Origin: Albula goreensis
Lineage: Eukaryota > Chordata > Actinopteri > Albuliformes > Albulidae
Direction of reading: 5' to 3'
Length of the DNA: 64,000 nt
NCBI GenBank assembly: GCA_022829145.1
Contig: CM040744.1
Span: 13,340,218 to 13,404,217, forward strand
The first letter of the stretch is position 1. Each line of letters opens with the position of its first letter. Shown in pieces: positions 40,201 to 50,070 of the stretch. Position numbers and translations under genes: made by a program. Below the pieces are notes generated by a model that was not told where the DNA came from, searched no databases, and worked only from the letters and a program-made list of their open reading frames with translations.

Positions 40201-43200
40201 GCTTGCCCCTTTTGGACCAGCAGGTCTGTGCTGTTGCCAATCTTAAGGTACGGGTCATGTGCTTGGACTTCCAGCAGTGTGGAGGCATGGTGCTTCCCGT
40301 CTGATACAAACAGCACAAAGCGCCCGGAGCTGACCCCTCTGTGGAGGAAAAGGACCTGCTTTTGCTCAAGGTCTTTCTGCAGGAACTTGTACAGCTTGCG
40401 TGAGGTGTTGTTCACCATGACCAGTTCCCCCATGGGGACGACACGTCGTGTGTAGACCAGCTGTCTGTCATCAAAGTTAGAGTCCGCATCATGATAGCAC
40501 AGATCTTCCAAAGTCAACAGCCTCTGTCCATCTCTGACTACATGGAACACTTTATTAACCACACGGACCGGTTTCTCGTCATTGACTGGCTGAACAGAAA
40601 TGTTGAATACATACACATCATTGCTCCAGTTTGCAGCAGGCTCTGATGTTTGACTGACTGAGGCTATGAACGTGAGCTGGTCATGCATGGTTTCACTGCC
40701 ATCGTGGATGTACATGATGCGCTCCTTCAAGATATCCTCATTAGTGAATGCTATGATGCTGTCTTTGCCTGATGTAGGGTTAGAGTATTTTAACTTCCCA
40801 TGTTTGGGACCATTCAGAATGGTGTAGTGAACTGATTTTGTCCCAAGAGTTTCTGAATAAAGTGAAGCCTTAGTGATACATTTACTTCCCCCTTCCATTA
40901 CTGATAGTCCATTATTTTTTAGGAAAATGCTGTCCATGTCCACCTTAATGACAATTCTGAAGTCATAATAACCTGAACGCGCATGCTTAGAAAACACTTG
41001 GAAGGTGAACATGTCCTGTGTGTCAACACGAGGTTGATCTACCAGTTCGTAATGCACCTTCAGATCAGTAATATTACTTTGGCTGAACATTGAGCTTTTC
41101 TTCAAGACTGTATTGTTCAGAAGAAGGTTTCCTTTTTTTGGTAATGTCTTCAGCTTGAAGTAAAGGTCATCTGATGACAACTGGACACCCTCTGAGATAA
41201 AATGAAGGTGCTGTGAATTCAGACTAACTTTCCTAATTTTGTTGACTTCCAGCAATTCATTCCTCACCTGCTGGTACTGTATCCACCTGACTGTGATTGG
41301 GAATACAAGCTCATCAGCATCTACAGGGCCCACCTTGACCTTACACTTGAAATGGTCCGTAACATTACCTGTCTGTATTTCATTGAAGGTGCTAAGGTAC
41401 TTAAGGCGTTCCTTATCCAACAGTCTCTGGGAAAATGTGCTGACAGGCTTCCATTCACCACTGGTGTGTAGCCTCTGCAGCTCTCCAAATTGAGGGGGCT
41501 CAATAACATCATAGCGGATTTCGACTGTCTGCTTTATGGCGTTTGTCTGCACTGCCAGGTGCCTAGACCCTATCAAAGCCATGGAGCCTTGCGTGACTTC
41601 CAGTCCCGTGTTGTTGGCGATTTTATACTCCAGCCGAACTGCCATAATTCTTAGAACCACAGTGTTACTCACTTTGTCTCCGTCACTGAGCCTTAGTGCG
41701 ATCTTAGAGTTCCTTGTGCCTGTGTGGACATAGCTAACCCTTCCCTCCTCCAAGTCAGCATGAGAGAAGGTGGTTACTGCTTTACCAGGGTTTTTATCAA
41801 TCTCCAAAAATCCAGCCTCAGTACTTGGTCCACCTAACACAGAAAAGACAAGGTCTGAAGAGTCATTGTCAAAGTCTATAGCTTTCAGTACATCAGTAGT
41901 CAGGACCTTTTTGGAGTTCTCCAGCAGCACAAAGAGGTTCCCATCAGGAAGGCTTAGTTCAGGAGCATCATTAGTTGGGGTGATGGTGATATTGAATCTG
42001 TACGTCATATTTCCATCAAGGACACCAAAGACTTCCTTTTCACTATTGGCAAAGACAGAGAAGATAAAGAAGTCCAGTGGATCCTCAGAACCCCCATGAA
42101 CATACAATACTCTTCTCTGCCACATGTCCTGCAAGCTGAAGGTGTTCTCCTCTTGATCTTGGTCAACGTCTAACCTCAATTCACCGTGTACTGGCTGCTC
42201 CAGGATTCTGAACAAAATCTGGGACTGGCTAATCCCCAGATACTTTGAATCCAGGTTCATTTTAATGTGCTTTGATTCCAGGGCAGCATAGCCACCCTCT
42301 GCAACCACAAGGTCCCTGAGCAACAGAAAGTCCTGTCCATGGCTATTGTCCAGACCTCTGAGAGCAGACATATGAACTAATGGTTGAGGACTAATAAAGT
42401 GAGCTAGAGCACTCTGTACACTTCTGTGGATGCCTGTGGTATTAATTTCTGGGTCTTTCTCTGGCTCACAGCCAACAAAGATGTCTTTAGTGACTACTGC
42501 ATTGGGAAGACCCACCCTTACAGCATTGACAGTGATGTTCTTCAAACATCCTTTGAAAGAATCTCCTCTGGCATGTCTCCCTGATGACAAGACCAGCCCC
42601 ATCTTTCTGACCTCCATGTGGGTGGCGCTGTCAACGCCCCCCACATACAGGGGACCGCTCAACTGGAGAGGCTCTGAGGGGGAGCCGATGCTGGCTTGCA
42701 CGGTCTCCTCATCCACCCCCAGCTGAAGGCTCTTAGTGTTAAAACGGAGCCTGACAGAGTGCCACTGGTCATCGTCGAGTGGTTCAAGGGAACGCAGCTG
42801 GGTCTGAGTTTGGCCTTTCCCCACAACAGCAACAACCAGACCTTCTCTGATCTCCAGGGCCACAAAGCCCCCTTGGTGGGCCGAGCTGTACATGATAATC
42901 CCCTCGTGGGCTGTGGTGTGCAGCAGGCAATCAAACCGACCCTCCTGCTTCACCTTCCAGGGTGGAAGGGTAATGTAAGCTCTGGAGCTGAAGAAGGCCA
43001 CCGGGTCATCCACACCTGCAAAAAACTGCCTGTCACAGCCCAGATGGACCTCATGGACATCTTTGTAGCCAGGACAAGGCCTCAGTGATGACAACAGGTG
43101 GCGCTCATTGAAGACTACCTCATCAATGCAGCCCCGGAAGCCAGTCTGGTTACGGGGAAGATATGGCTTCACTTGGCCTCCAACGCCACCCAGGTAAAGT

Positions 43201-46200
43201 CCGTCCTCTACACTGAGCTCCTTCTCTGACCCTGGGATCTCAATGCTGCTCTGGGATCGATTGTCAACAGTCAGCTTGACACAATGGTGCTCCTGGCGAA
43301 ATGCCATATCGTGCCATGCCAGGTCGTTCAAGGGACTTCCTGTCTCTGAGCGAAGCACCCCTTCTCCAGAACCCAGATCCAATGTCACCTGCAAAAAATA
43401 GCAATGATAACCATGTCAAGGGTTGTAAGATTTTACATATTTTTTTAATGGTCAATTTTAGGAGAGAAATCCTGTAACCACTTAGTAATCTCTTGTTTGA
43501 ACACGATTGGATGAACCTGATAGTGCTTTTTTTGCTTTTTAAGTCAATTCTGGGCAAAGGAAACTGACAACAATTTCCCATGTTTTATTGTGTCCAATGA
43601 AAATAATTATGACTCCTAAGTGCAGTTCGTAGAAGACAGGAGAGACAGCTTCGTTAATAATGCAGTATTTTATGCGTGTGATAAATACTGAAAATATGGT
43701 CAAAATAATTACATAAGCCTTTTAATGGCTGAAATATTAAGTACAGTGCACATCAAGACTTGGAATGAAAATCTCTTCTGTGTTAAGACCTAAAATATAT
43801 ACCAAGGTTAAAGCAAACCAGAAAAGTAAGAGTGGATACTGTGATTGCATTTTATTAATTTGTGCAAAGGCAATGTAGTGTCTAAGCCAGCTCTGTGTAT
43901 AAGCCTTACATTAATTTGCCTAAACCATAAATGCATTCAGGCATTTCCCCACCTGGGTAATAAAAAAACAACCGGAAGTATTCTTGAACGAACTGACGCT
44001 GACCTAACGTATGGTCAGCACAATTGTACTTCTATCAGTGTGCAACCACGGCAAAAAGAATACCATCTTTTTGCCTTTGGCCATTCTTGAGACTGTTGCT
44101 CTTCCTGACACTTGCTGCTTTTGGAAGACAAGTATGTCAGGACTTGTTCAGCGAAAGTTCCTCTGGCTGGCTATTTTATCAGGAATTGCTATGCACGTCT
44201 TGTGTATGATTCATTTTGAAGGAGGCCCTTGCCTTAGGACACTGAGCGGTAATGCTGAACTGGGTGACACAAGACATATCAGGCAAGTAAGCAGTTTGCC
44301 TCATGGTCCCACTGAATGGCATGCAATGGTACTTCAATGAATCAAAAGAGGACTGATCCTCACTTGGGTCTTTCTATTTTAAACTGAAGACATCTTCGAC
44401 GTTATGGAATATTGGACAGGAATTCACTACAGCACACTTGGAATAACTTCAACCCCAGAAAAAACACAGCTTTACTCCAGGTATTGCAGTCCCCCATGCA
44501 GAGCTTATACTTGCTGCTGCCAGCTGTGTTGGAGATCATGTGTCTTTCCCATGTCTTTAGTTTGTGCCCATTTAATGATGTCTACAGAACACCACAGTCT
44601 ACTGACCTAGATGAAGTCTTGTCCTCAGACTCCAAGGCAAAGATAGCCTGAATAATTCTCATACCACCCATCTTCTTAAATTAATGTCAGATAAATATTG
44701 CAAATGTAATTCCCATGACTAAAATGAAAGCTTCATTCCACAATTTAATCAGACTGCATTGTGCTTTTTTCTCCCAGAACATTATTTTTCTGGTCCTTAA
44801 AAAACATTGTGGGTTTCTTAATAGCAGCAATGTATTTTGATCACACAGCGACTTTAAGTTATTCACTTTTACTGATGTCAATTGAACGCCAACCAGCTGC
44901 CTACTTGCCTTTAAGCTAGTGATGCCAAATGAGCAGTCAAAGGTTACATTTTAAATTGGAGTAGTAATTAGCATGTCATTTAAAATTCAAGACCATATGA
45001 ATATGATCTTAAAACTCACAAACAAGAAGTTTGTCTCTGTGAAATGTGATAAATCTGTCTTAAACCTCTGGCAATGGTTTAAGTATAAACTGTTCAGCAA
45101 CCAAATTTCAACCATTTCGACCATTAACCATTACAATAGATATACTTATTTTTTGAAATAGAGAAATATTTCCAACATGCAATGAGAATGGACATAATTG
45201 TATATGAGGGAAGTTTCTAAATTTAGAAGTCAGTGAAATGAACAGCTAGAAGTCAACTAAACCCACTCTGCAAATGACATTTCCCTTCCCATTATCAGCA
45301 CTGCAAGCACAACCCACTGGATCCAACTAATGGCTGTTTAGACATGTTTATACCCTAGTGTCAAATCATGCCTTGGCTTGCTTTTAAATAACCTATAAAT
45401 ATTGAGAGGACCCAGTGATGTTTGTGTTATGAGTATTTCAAACTGGCACAGTTGCTGTTGTGACAAGCATGCTTGCAGGAACACTAACACATGCTGAGTT
45501 TGATATGACAGTGACAGTGTGTTGATGTGACAATCGCCTCAGTGCCAGCCTTCCCCCCATATATGAGGTACGAGTGTCAGTGTGCCTCTGGTAGTGTTGG
45601 TTTACACAGAGCCAGTGGCAAGCGTGGTGTTGGTTTGGGGCCGTTGACCTGCAGGAAACCTGAAACCAGCTCCACTTGAAGGTAATCAGTCTGTCCCACT
45701 GCCAGGAACAGTAGTCCATCATGGCTGGAGGTGCGAAACCGGATGTGCAGGGACGTGTGGGTGGAAGAGGCCATCAACTTCAGGTGCACAAAACTGTCAC
45801 CGTAGAAGGAGGCTATGGAAGAAAATCAGGAAAGCTTTATATTTCACAGGACTGCAATTAAAAAATTGAATTCAGGGTCTCTTTATTGCTGTAAGACAGA
45901 TAGGAAAAGGTCTTTAAAATATGTGTCACATGACTAAGTACATGGGCAGACATAGGATGCTGCAATACAGATGATACAATATAGTAAATACAGTTTGCTA
46001 CCAAGTAAAATATATAATATTGATAACTACCAAGGACTCAGCAACCCCCAACTGACGCATTCATCCATTTAAAGAGCAAAAAAAATTAATTCACTCCTAA
46101 TTATGTCTTTACTTTCATCTTATCTGGAGCTATTATATAAAGGCTGATTTCTCTGATTGTTCAATGGTTTATACAATGGAAGAATGAATATGTTCTTGCA

Positions 46201-49200
46201 GATTACCTTTTTGTTTCTGAATGTTAAATCAGCCGTTATGAGGCTAAAGTATGTAAACACAACTATAATGCAATGTAAATTTGTGTGTGACTGCTCAGTG
46301 ACATGAGTCTGATAGGTATGAATTTTGAAATATGCCCATGAAAGCCTGTACGCTGTCCTGCAGACATTATCACACAGTTAAACTGTGAAACTCACAAAGC
46401 CACTTATACATCACTACTGCCAGAAAATTACAAAAGGGACAAACATCAGAATCTCTCATTCGCACATTTAAAAACAGACTGATAAACCCTGCCAAAGCCC
46501 AGCTGAACACAACAAAACAAACGCCTCCCAGCATTTCAGACAACACTTGAGTGAGAAATGGAATTTCAGATTCAGACTATGAACTGTCCCCTCTTATATA
46601 TAAGCAAGCATGTTGTATTTGGCCTTTTCCTGCTGTAAGGCTCCATTTTGTTGTTAAAATGATGGATGCAAAGTAAGAGTCCATACTATTTACAATAAAA
46701 CAAACTGCAGAGTAGTGCTCAGTTCTGCATGGGCATTGTAGTTAAATTGCCCTAATTGCCCACGGCAAGTACTGAAGCATTAACTATGGTCTACCGCAAT
46801 TCGACAGTCTGAGTGCTTTATCTGAATTCAATTAATGTACGCTAATGGATTCGGTTATTTTTATAATCATTAACTAACAGCTTGTTCATTTGTTCAAGCA
46901 TAGTGCTGTCCAGAAAATTTCAGGCAGGGCTGTGATTCAGAGGGTTACATACTGAATTGTAGAACCAAATGCACCCACAGCTACTGAACCGTCTGCAGCG
47001 GAAGATCCTGACTTCAGAAACAATTACTTCCAGAGTGAAAAAATAGCTTACTCAATGATACTTCTTTACAGTGTAGCTCTTCCTGTGCAATATTCTTGTT
47101 GTTATGCCTATATGTAAATGCTGCCTATGGACACTTGTTGTTGGTGATGGTTTGAACATCTTGATGCTGGTCTGTCAAAGACTGAAACAAAACATCACTT
47201 TCATCAATAGCATCTTTGATTCATTTTGCAGTTTCACAATTTCCACTACCAACGTAAACATTAGTGATGTAGGCTATGCCACACACACATATGGAGGGAC
47301 ATGCCAGTTTAAATATCAGTGCTGAACATGAATTGTGATGAGCAAAATAATAATTTCATATTGCAAAACAGTAGGTCCATACTAATTTTATATTTCTAAG
47401 GCCCCATTTGCTCAAAGGAATGAACACTGAAACCTTCCCATAGAGCAAAAACAACACAGCTTTTTCTTCAACTATGATAAAAAAACTTCCTTGGGTAGCT
47501 CTCTTTCACAAAACATGCATCCCTCCAGTAAAAACCCAAAAAATCTGTATGTTCCAGTTAAATGAGGAGCTAATGAGTGCAACATACTCACAGAGGTGGA
47601 AAAGCTCAACTTCAGAAGGTTAAAGTACCACGTATGTGCTCTATCCATACACTGAACCAGCTAATTCTAATTAGCACAAATCTTCAGCCAGGTAGATGAG
47701 TTCCTTAGTGAAATCTCCTGTTTTAGTGTGCATGTAGAATTTGTACTTTTACTTTCTGAAGCTGGGGTTTTCCACCTCTAATTACTTAGAATAACTTAGT
47801 TAACATTTCATACCATCAGCACAAATTATTTATATTTTGAGTACATGTCTGTACTCAAAAACATCTCTGCTTTTACATAAAAAATTTGATGTGTAATTCG
47901 GTAGCCTTGAAATGATCAAATCAGTGAATTCTGGACTGAATTATTCAGAGATTATGAAGGTCACTTATTTAAGCACATACTGCTATCCTTTTAAAACAAA
48001 TGTATGAAAGCCTGCATAAATCTTTAACCAATGTTTGAAAGGTGGTTTGAATTACTGTGGCTCTTATGAATTCAGTTGCTTTTCTTAACCACAATACAGC
48101 AGTCTCGCATTACCTTAACTCAGAATTTTGTTTGCTCAGAATGAGAAAACATCAAGAGTTTATTATACCTAATTTCTTCTTCTGATTATCATAAAATTTC
48201 AAAGCCCACACACAGTTGCATTACACATTTCTGGCTTTCTGTCTTCAATACTCTCTATTAGGGAATACACATCTTGATCCATTAGCTTATATAGTCCCAT
48301 TTCGCTAAAGAGTGAGGCTAATTGCATTGATATAATGCAAAACAATACACATATATAAAATGAATCAGAATACAGAACGTAAGATATGGATTGTTTTAAG
48401 AGTTTATAAAATCAGAAAAAACTATCCACTTGTTGTGTCCCCATTCTGATTATATGAATTAAATACGAAATGAAATATAATATAAAAAGATTATTTTACC
48501 AAAATATATTCAATCTATATACCCAAGTAACAAATGTTCATGAATATTTAATGAGTCTGATGCATGAGTTTACATGCAGTACAGCAAGAATGTAACAGGA
48601 TTCAGTTACTACAGGGTTCCCAATTATCTATGCAGTCATGCATTTGGTTCCAAACCAGTGAATAGACCATTCATGTCTTCTACGACACCTCATTGCTTCC
48701 AGTTTCAAAGTTCAAATTCAACTTTTGTTTTCACGTTTTTATTATTGGCATAGAGGAAGTTCTAGCAGTGCCCCGGTCATCCCTCGTCATGTTGGGGGTG
48801 ACCAAGACCGAAGACCAACAGGTGCTAGCTGAAGACGCCAGAGGCAGACTTGTCCAAAAAAGGCAACCCCATCCAAGTAACACAGTCCACAGATGTGACA
48901 TCCTTCTAGGCAGCCTCTGAGAATTTATTTAGGATTAAGGTTAGGGTTAGGGTTAAGCATGTCATTTCCATGGACACACTGGCTTGGAGAAGACATGCTT
49001 TTTCAGATATAGCTGCCCTCTACAGCTAGAACATTATTGCCAGCGGGCCACTGTATATGTCTCATATAGTATAGGCTAATATAGATAACAATGACATGCA
49101 TATCGCTGTAAGAAAAGCAGCTGTTAGTTGTATAACAAAGCCTGAGGAATGATAGCAGTGAAGAAAATGCACCACTGTCATTTTTTAGCATTTGGTGCCT

Positions 49201-49853
49201 TTAAAAAAAAAAAAGAAATATATTACTTATAAGGCTCTTTCTGACCATTCATAGATAGTATAATAGTCAAAACCAGGGCTGCATTTTAGATGTATGTGAG
49301 TTATATGATTAAGCAAATTGCTATGGTACCATTTGTCTGTTTCAAATATAAAGGACCTAAAAAGAAAAGAATTGCTAATACAGCATGATCATAAATAACA
49401 GCTAATTGTTTTGCCTGTAGTAGAAGAAATTGCATATGCAGAGTACTTTACATCTACATTAACATGTAAATTAATATCGGCTGTAGAGGGTGTGACTTCA
49501 ACTGTTTCGGATTTGTAATTCCAACAATGTTCATTTGTAACACGCAACATTGCCTAAGGTTTATTTAATAATATATTTATTGAATGGTTCATATACAATT
49601 TTCTGATAAATAGTTTTTTTTTACGTCATTGTGTTTGGGTACGTCTAAAATGACTAACTGATGTGAGGTCAAAAATTGACAACCATGTTTCCAAAGTAAG
49701 CACATTACATGTTCATCAAGGTTCATCAGGTGATTTTCTACGCACAATAAAAAAAGTGAAGTTTCTTTAGGTCTTACCTCCATGTGCCAATTTGCTCATC
49801 AGCTGCAATACTAGTCCGTTCCAAAACAGCCACCGGAGAAAGTATAAGCCCAT
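26242..49853 (-). CDS. cspg4: Chondroitin sulfate proteoglycan 4 (CSPG4/NG2), complete, ten coding exons
   Basis: Type I cell-surface proteoglycan of progenitor, pericyte and glial-precursor cells that binds matrix and growth factors. Coding exons on the minus strand, in order: 49853-49778, 45812-45649, 43388-39837, 37883-37410, 36698-36522, 33627-33429, 32873-32742, 29585-29413, 29060-28874, 28265-26242. The lengths sum to 7158 nt and all phases agree, giving 2385 residues against about 2320 in human. Domains: signal peptide (1-25), laminin-G 1 (about 27-198) and laminin-G 2 (about 203-387), each ending in a GC dipeptide; a long array of CSPG repeats (about 410-2190) with recurring patterns such as FTQ-DL and YxHDGSE; an arginine-rich stalk (2202-2260); transmembrane helix (2261-2287); a tail of 98 residues ending QHNQYWV, the PDZ ligand of CSPG4. 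T2294 in KKRRT corresponds to the position of the known juxtamembrane PKC-alpha site. The gene converges on snx33. Confidence 0.95.
28874..29060 (-). CDS. cspg4: cspg4 coding exon 9 (CSPG repeat)
   Basis: 187 nt, residues 1650-1711 plus one base. It reads VNEGVVAYEQNLRGPMGRAV and ends GKRLLLINT before GTGAGA. The SSDTFTFTVSSPPAS segment aligns with human HDTLELQLSSPPARD. Confidence 0.9.
29413..29585 (-). CDS. cspg4: cspg4 coding exon 8 (CSPG repeat)
   Basis: 173 nt, residues 1592-1649, including VTRPPKLGRLVKVEADN and ending EISSFTQKM before GTAAGA. The pattern matches the start of a CSPG repeat (P-LGRL ... FTQ). Confidence 0.9.
29586..32741 (-). other. cspg4: cspg4 intron 7
   Basis: Noncoding, 3.2 kb. 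The stretch at about 31330-31700 is GC-richer, and 31850-31980 is high-complexity sequence with homeodomain-type cores (ATGATTACATGGATTA) that could be regulatory. A short imperfect inverted repeat (GACAGG...CCTGTC) lies at 31375-31403. No extra exon was recognised. Confidence 0.6.
32742..32873 (-). CDS. cspg4: cspg4 coding exon 7 (CSPG repeat)
   Basis: 132 nt, residues 1548-1591 plus one base. It reads GVMSGGFNFQVNDGENFASP, corresponding to the human GGFRFRLSDGEHTSP segment. Starts in phase 1 after a ttctcag acceptor and ends before GTAACC. Confidence 0.9.
32874..33428 (-). other. cspg4: cspg4 intron 6
   Basis: 555 bp of AT-rich noncoding sequence between exons 6 and 7. Nothing else seen. 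Confidence 0.7.
33429..33627 (-). CDS. cspg4: cspg4 coding exon 6 (CSPG repeat)
   Basis: 199 nt, residues 1482-1547 plus one base. It reads VWESSITEITPEDLSAWDMD and later FTQAAINQGQLLFVHS. Aligns with the human segment containing FTQAQLDGGLVLFSHRG. Confidence 0.9.
33628..36521 (-). other. cspg4: cspg4 intron 5
   Basis: Noncoding, 2.9 kb. Contains a repeat-tail-like segment at 34020-34080 (CACTATACAAATAAAGTTTA type, common in fish elements), a high-complexity stretch at 34440-34640 that may be regulatory, and the tetranucleotide microsatellite at 34675. No exon recognised. Confidence 0.6.
34675..34714. repeat. Tetranucleotide microsatellite (ACAT)n
   Basis: About ten uninterrupted copies of ACAT inside cspg4 intron 5. 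Confidence 0.95.
36522..36698 (-). CDS. cspg4: cspg4 coding exon 5 (CSPG repeat)
   Basis: 177 nt, residues 1423-1481, beginning VEQGLIRYIHDNSDTLEDGF, a standard end of a CSPG repeat, and ending VNRILR before GTGACT. Phase 0 at both ends. Confidence 0.9.
36780..37195. repeat. Degenerate interspersed repeat in cspg4 intron 4
   Basis: Positions 36805-36852 are the inverse complement of the tail seen at 23431-23480 (GCAGACACTCTTATCCAGAG). The flanking sequence to about 37195 carries phrases such as 'ggttatccaaccctgctct' and 'agtcacccctgctct' that recur in fish interspersed elements. The family was not determined. Confidence 0.45.
37410..37883 (-). CDS. cspg4: cspg4 coding exon 4 (CSPG repeats)
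   Basis: 474 nt, residues 1265-1422, from VAPEDSLSSVVIYTVK to TTFTTKQ before GTATTG. It contains the repeat-typical FSQADINSGNIQYVQ. Phase 0 at both ends. Confidence 0.9.
38131..38622. repeat. Minisatellite, about 12 copies of a 40-41 bp unit
   Basis: The unit contains GACATTAGCACTAATTTAAT followed by GCCATACC and CGACCTGCAACC. The landmark ATGCCATAC recurs at 38162, 38202, 38242, 38282, 38322, 38362 (period 40) and then at about 38403, 38444, 38485, 38526, 38567, 38608 (period 41). The two halves differ by a CCAA versus CCCGA junction, so two subfamilies are arranged in blocks. The unit ends share the CCCGACC motif with the flanking transposon remnant. Confidence 0.95.
38623..39050 (-). mobile_element. 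Degenerate hAT-type DNA transposon remnant with BED-finger-like fragment
   Basis: On the minus strand an open frame (about 38996-38620) contains VLNFDRRKIGTSSLRKHIAN followed by C, typical of the BED zinc finger of hAT transposases (GTSSLrkH...C). The expected first CxxC pair is broken (ACKSGL), so the finger is defective. No catalytic RNase H-like domain was seen. CCCGACCCG-type blocks lie at both sides (38622-38660 and 39030-39045), as in fish hAT elements with GGGTCGGGT repeats. This is a relic embedded in cspg4 intron 3. Confidence 0.55.
39837..43388 (-). CDS. cspg4: cspg4 coding exon 3 (giant exon: rest of laminin-G 1, laminin-G 2, first CSPG repeats)
   Basis: A single exon of 3552 nt (residues 81-1264), phase 0 at both ends, from VTLDLGSGEG to NKTTLQ before a GTTAGT donor. 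It completes laminin-G 1, holds all of laminin-G 2 and many CSPG repeats, with numerous N-glycosylation sequons (for example NMTYRFNIT). An RGDS tetrapeptide lies at residues 354-357 in laminin-G 2. A giant exon here is usual for vertebrate CSPG4. Confidence 0.95.
43389..45648 (-). other. cspg4: cspg4 intron 2
   Basis: 2.26 kb of noncoding sequence. Several overlapping plus-strand frames at 43845-44651 are open by chance; they lack known domains and lie in three frames. Nothing else supported. Confidence 0.65.
45649..45812 (-). CDS. cspg4: cspg4 coding exon 2 (start of laminin-G 1)
   Basis: Residues 26-80, beginning ASFYGDSFVHLKL and ending ELVSGFLQ, matching the start of the first laminin-G domain of CSPG4. 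The acceptor is clear (ttcttccatag). The donor reads CAG/GTCAAC, a weak match to consensus, but the phase and the protein join to exon 3 (LQ/VTLDLG) are as expected. Confidence 0.85.
45813..49777 (-). other. cspg4: cspg4 intron 1
   Basis: About 4 kb separating the signal-peptide exon from the laminin-G exons. AT-rich. Includes a GC-richer segment at 48740-48915 of unknown nature, open on the plus strand, and a short telomere-like repeat just after it. Confidence 0.65.
48935..48956. repeat. Short interstitial telomere-like repeat
   Basis: Reads TTAAGG followed by two exact TTAGGG units and a TTAAG. Three to four units only, in cspg4 intron 1. Confidence 0.8.
49778..49853 (-). CDS. cspg4: cspg4 coding exon 1 (start codon and signal peptide)
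   Basis: Encodes MGLYFLRWLFWNGLVLQLMS followed by KLAHG, then splices after one base of the next codon at a GTAAGA donor. The hydrophobic core and the small residues near the splice fit a signal peptide. An upstream in-frame extension exists, but it would put about 43 polar residues before the hydrophobic segment, so this ATG is preferred. Confidence 0.8.
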
Positions 49854-50027
49854 TTTTTCAGCTGCAATTTGAGTATTTTGCTCTGTGGTTGAATATTCAC
49901 GACAGAATCGAAAATGAGTATCACATTCTATCTCATTCCTTTCGCTGTGCAGTACATCCACGCTCGATGGTACTATTCGCAAGTTTATCGTTCGTGCAAC
50001 ATCCTCAGAGACGTAACTCCGCCTTTG

Positions 50028-50068
<41 letters not shown>

Positions 50069-50070
50069 AA
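49854..50070 (-). promoter_or_regulatory. cspg4: cspg4 5'UTR and proximal promoter region (approximate)
   Basis: Upstream of the chosen start codon. Contains CpGs (49975-50035) and an uninterrupted CT microsatellite at 50032-50062 (GA on the gene strand), as GA-rich tracts often occur near vertebrate promoters. The transcription start cannot be fixed from sequence. Confidence 0.3.
50032..50062. repeat. Dinucleotide microsatellite (CT)n
   Basis: About 15 copies of CT, some 180 bp upstream of the cspg4 start codon. Confidence 0.95.

Noticed and set aside
40159..40455. Plus-strand frames up to about 134 codons opposite cspg4 exons (for example here, 42430-42726, 42696-43088, 27430-27912)
   Set aside because: They are antisense to a firmly identified coding exon and have no independent features.
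43845..44651. Cluster of plus-strand frames of 60-109 codons in cspg4 intron 2
   Set aside because: They overlap in three frames, have no known domain, no splice support and no conservation that can be judged; best explained by chance.
49854..49982. N-terminal extension of cspg4 from an upstream in-frame ATG-type start
   Set aside because: It would bury the signal peptide behind about 43 polar residues; the ATG at 49853 gives a normal signal peptide.
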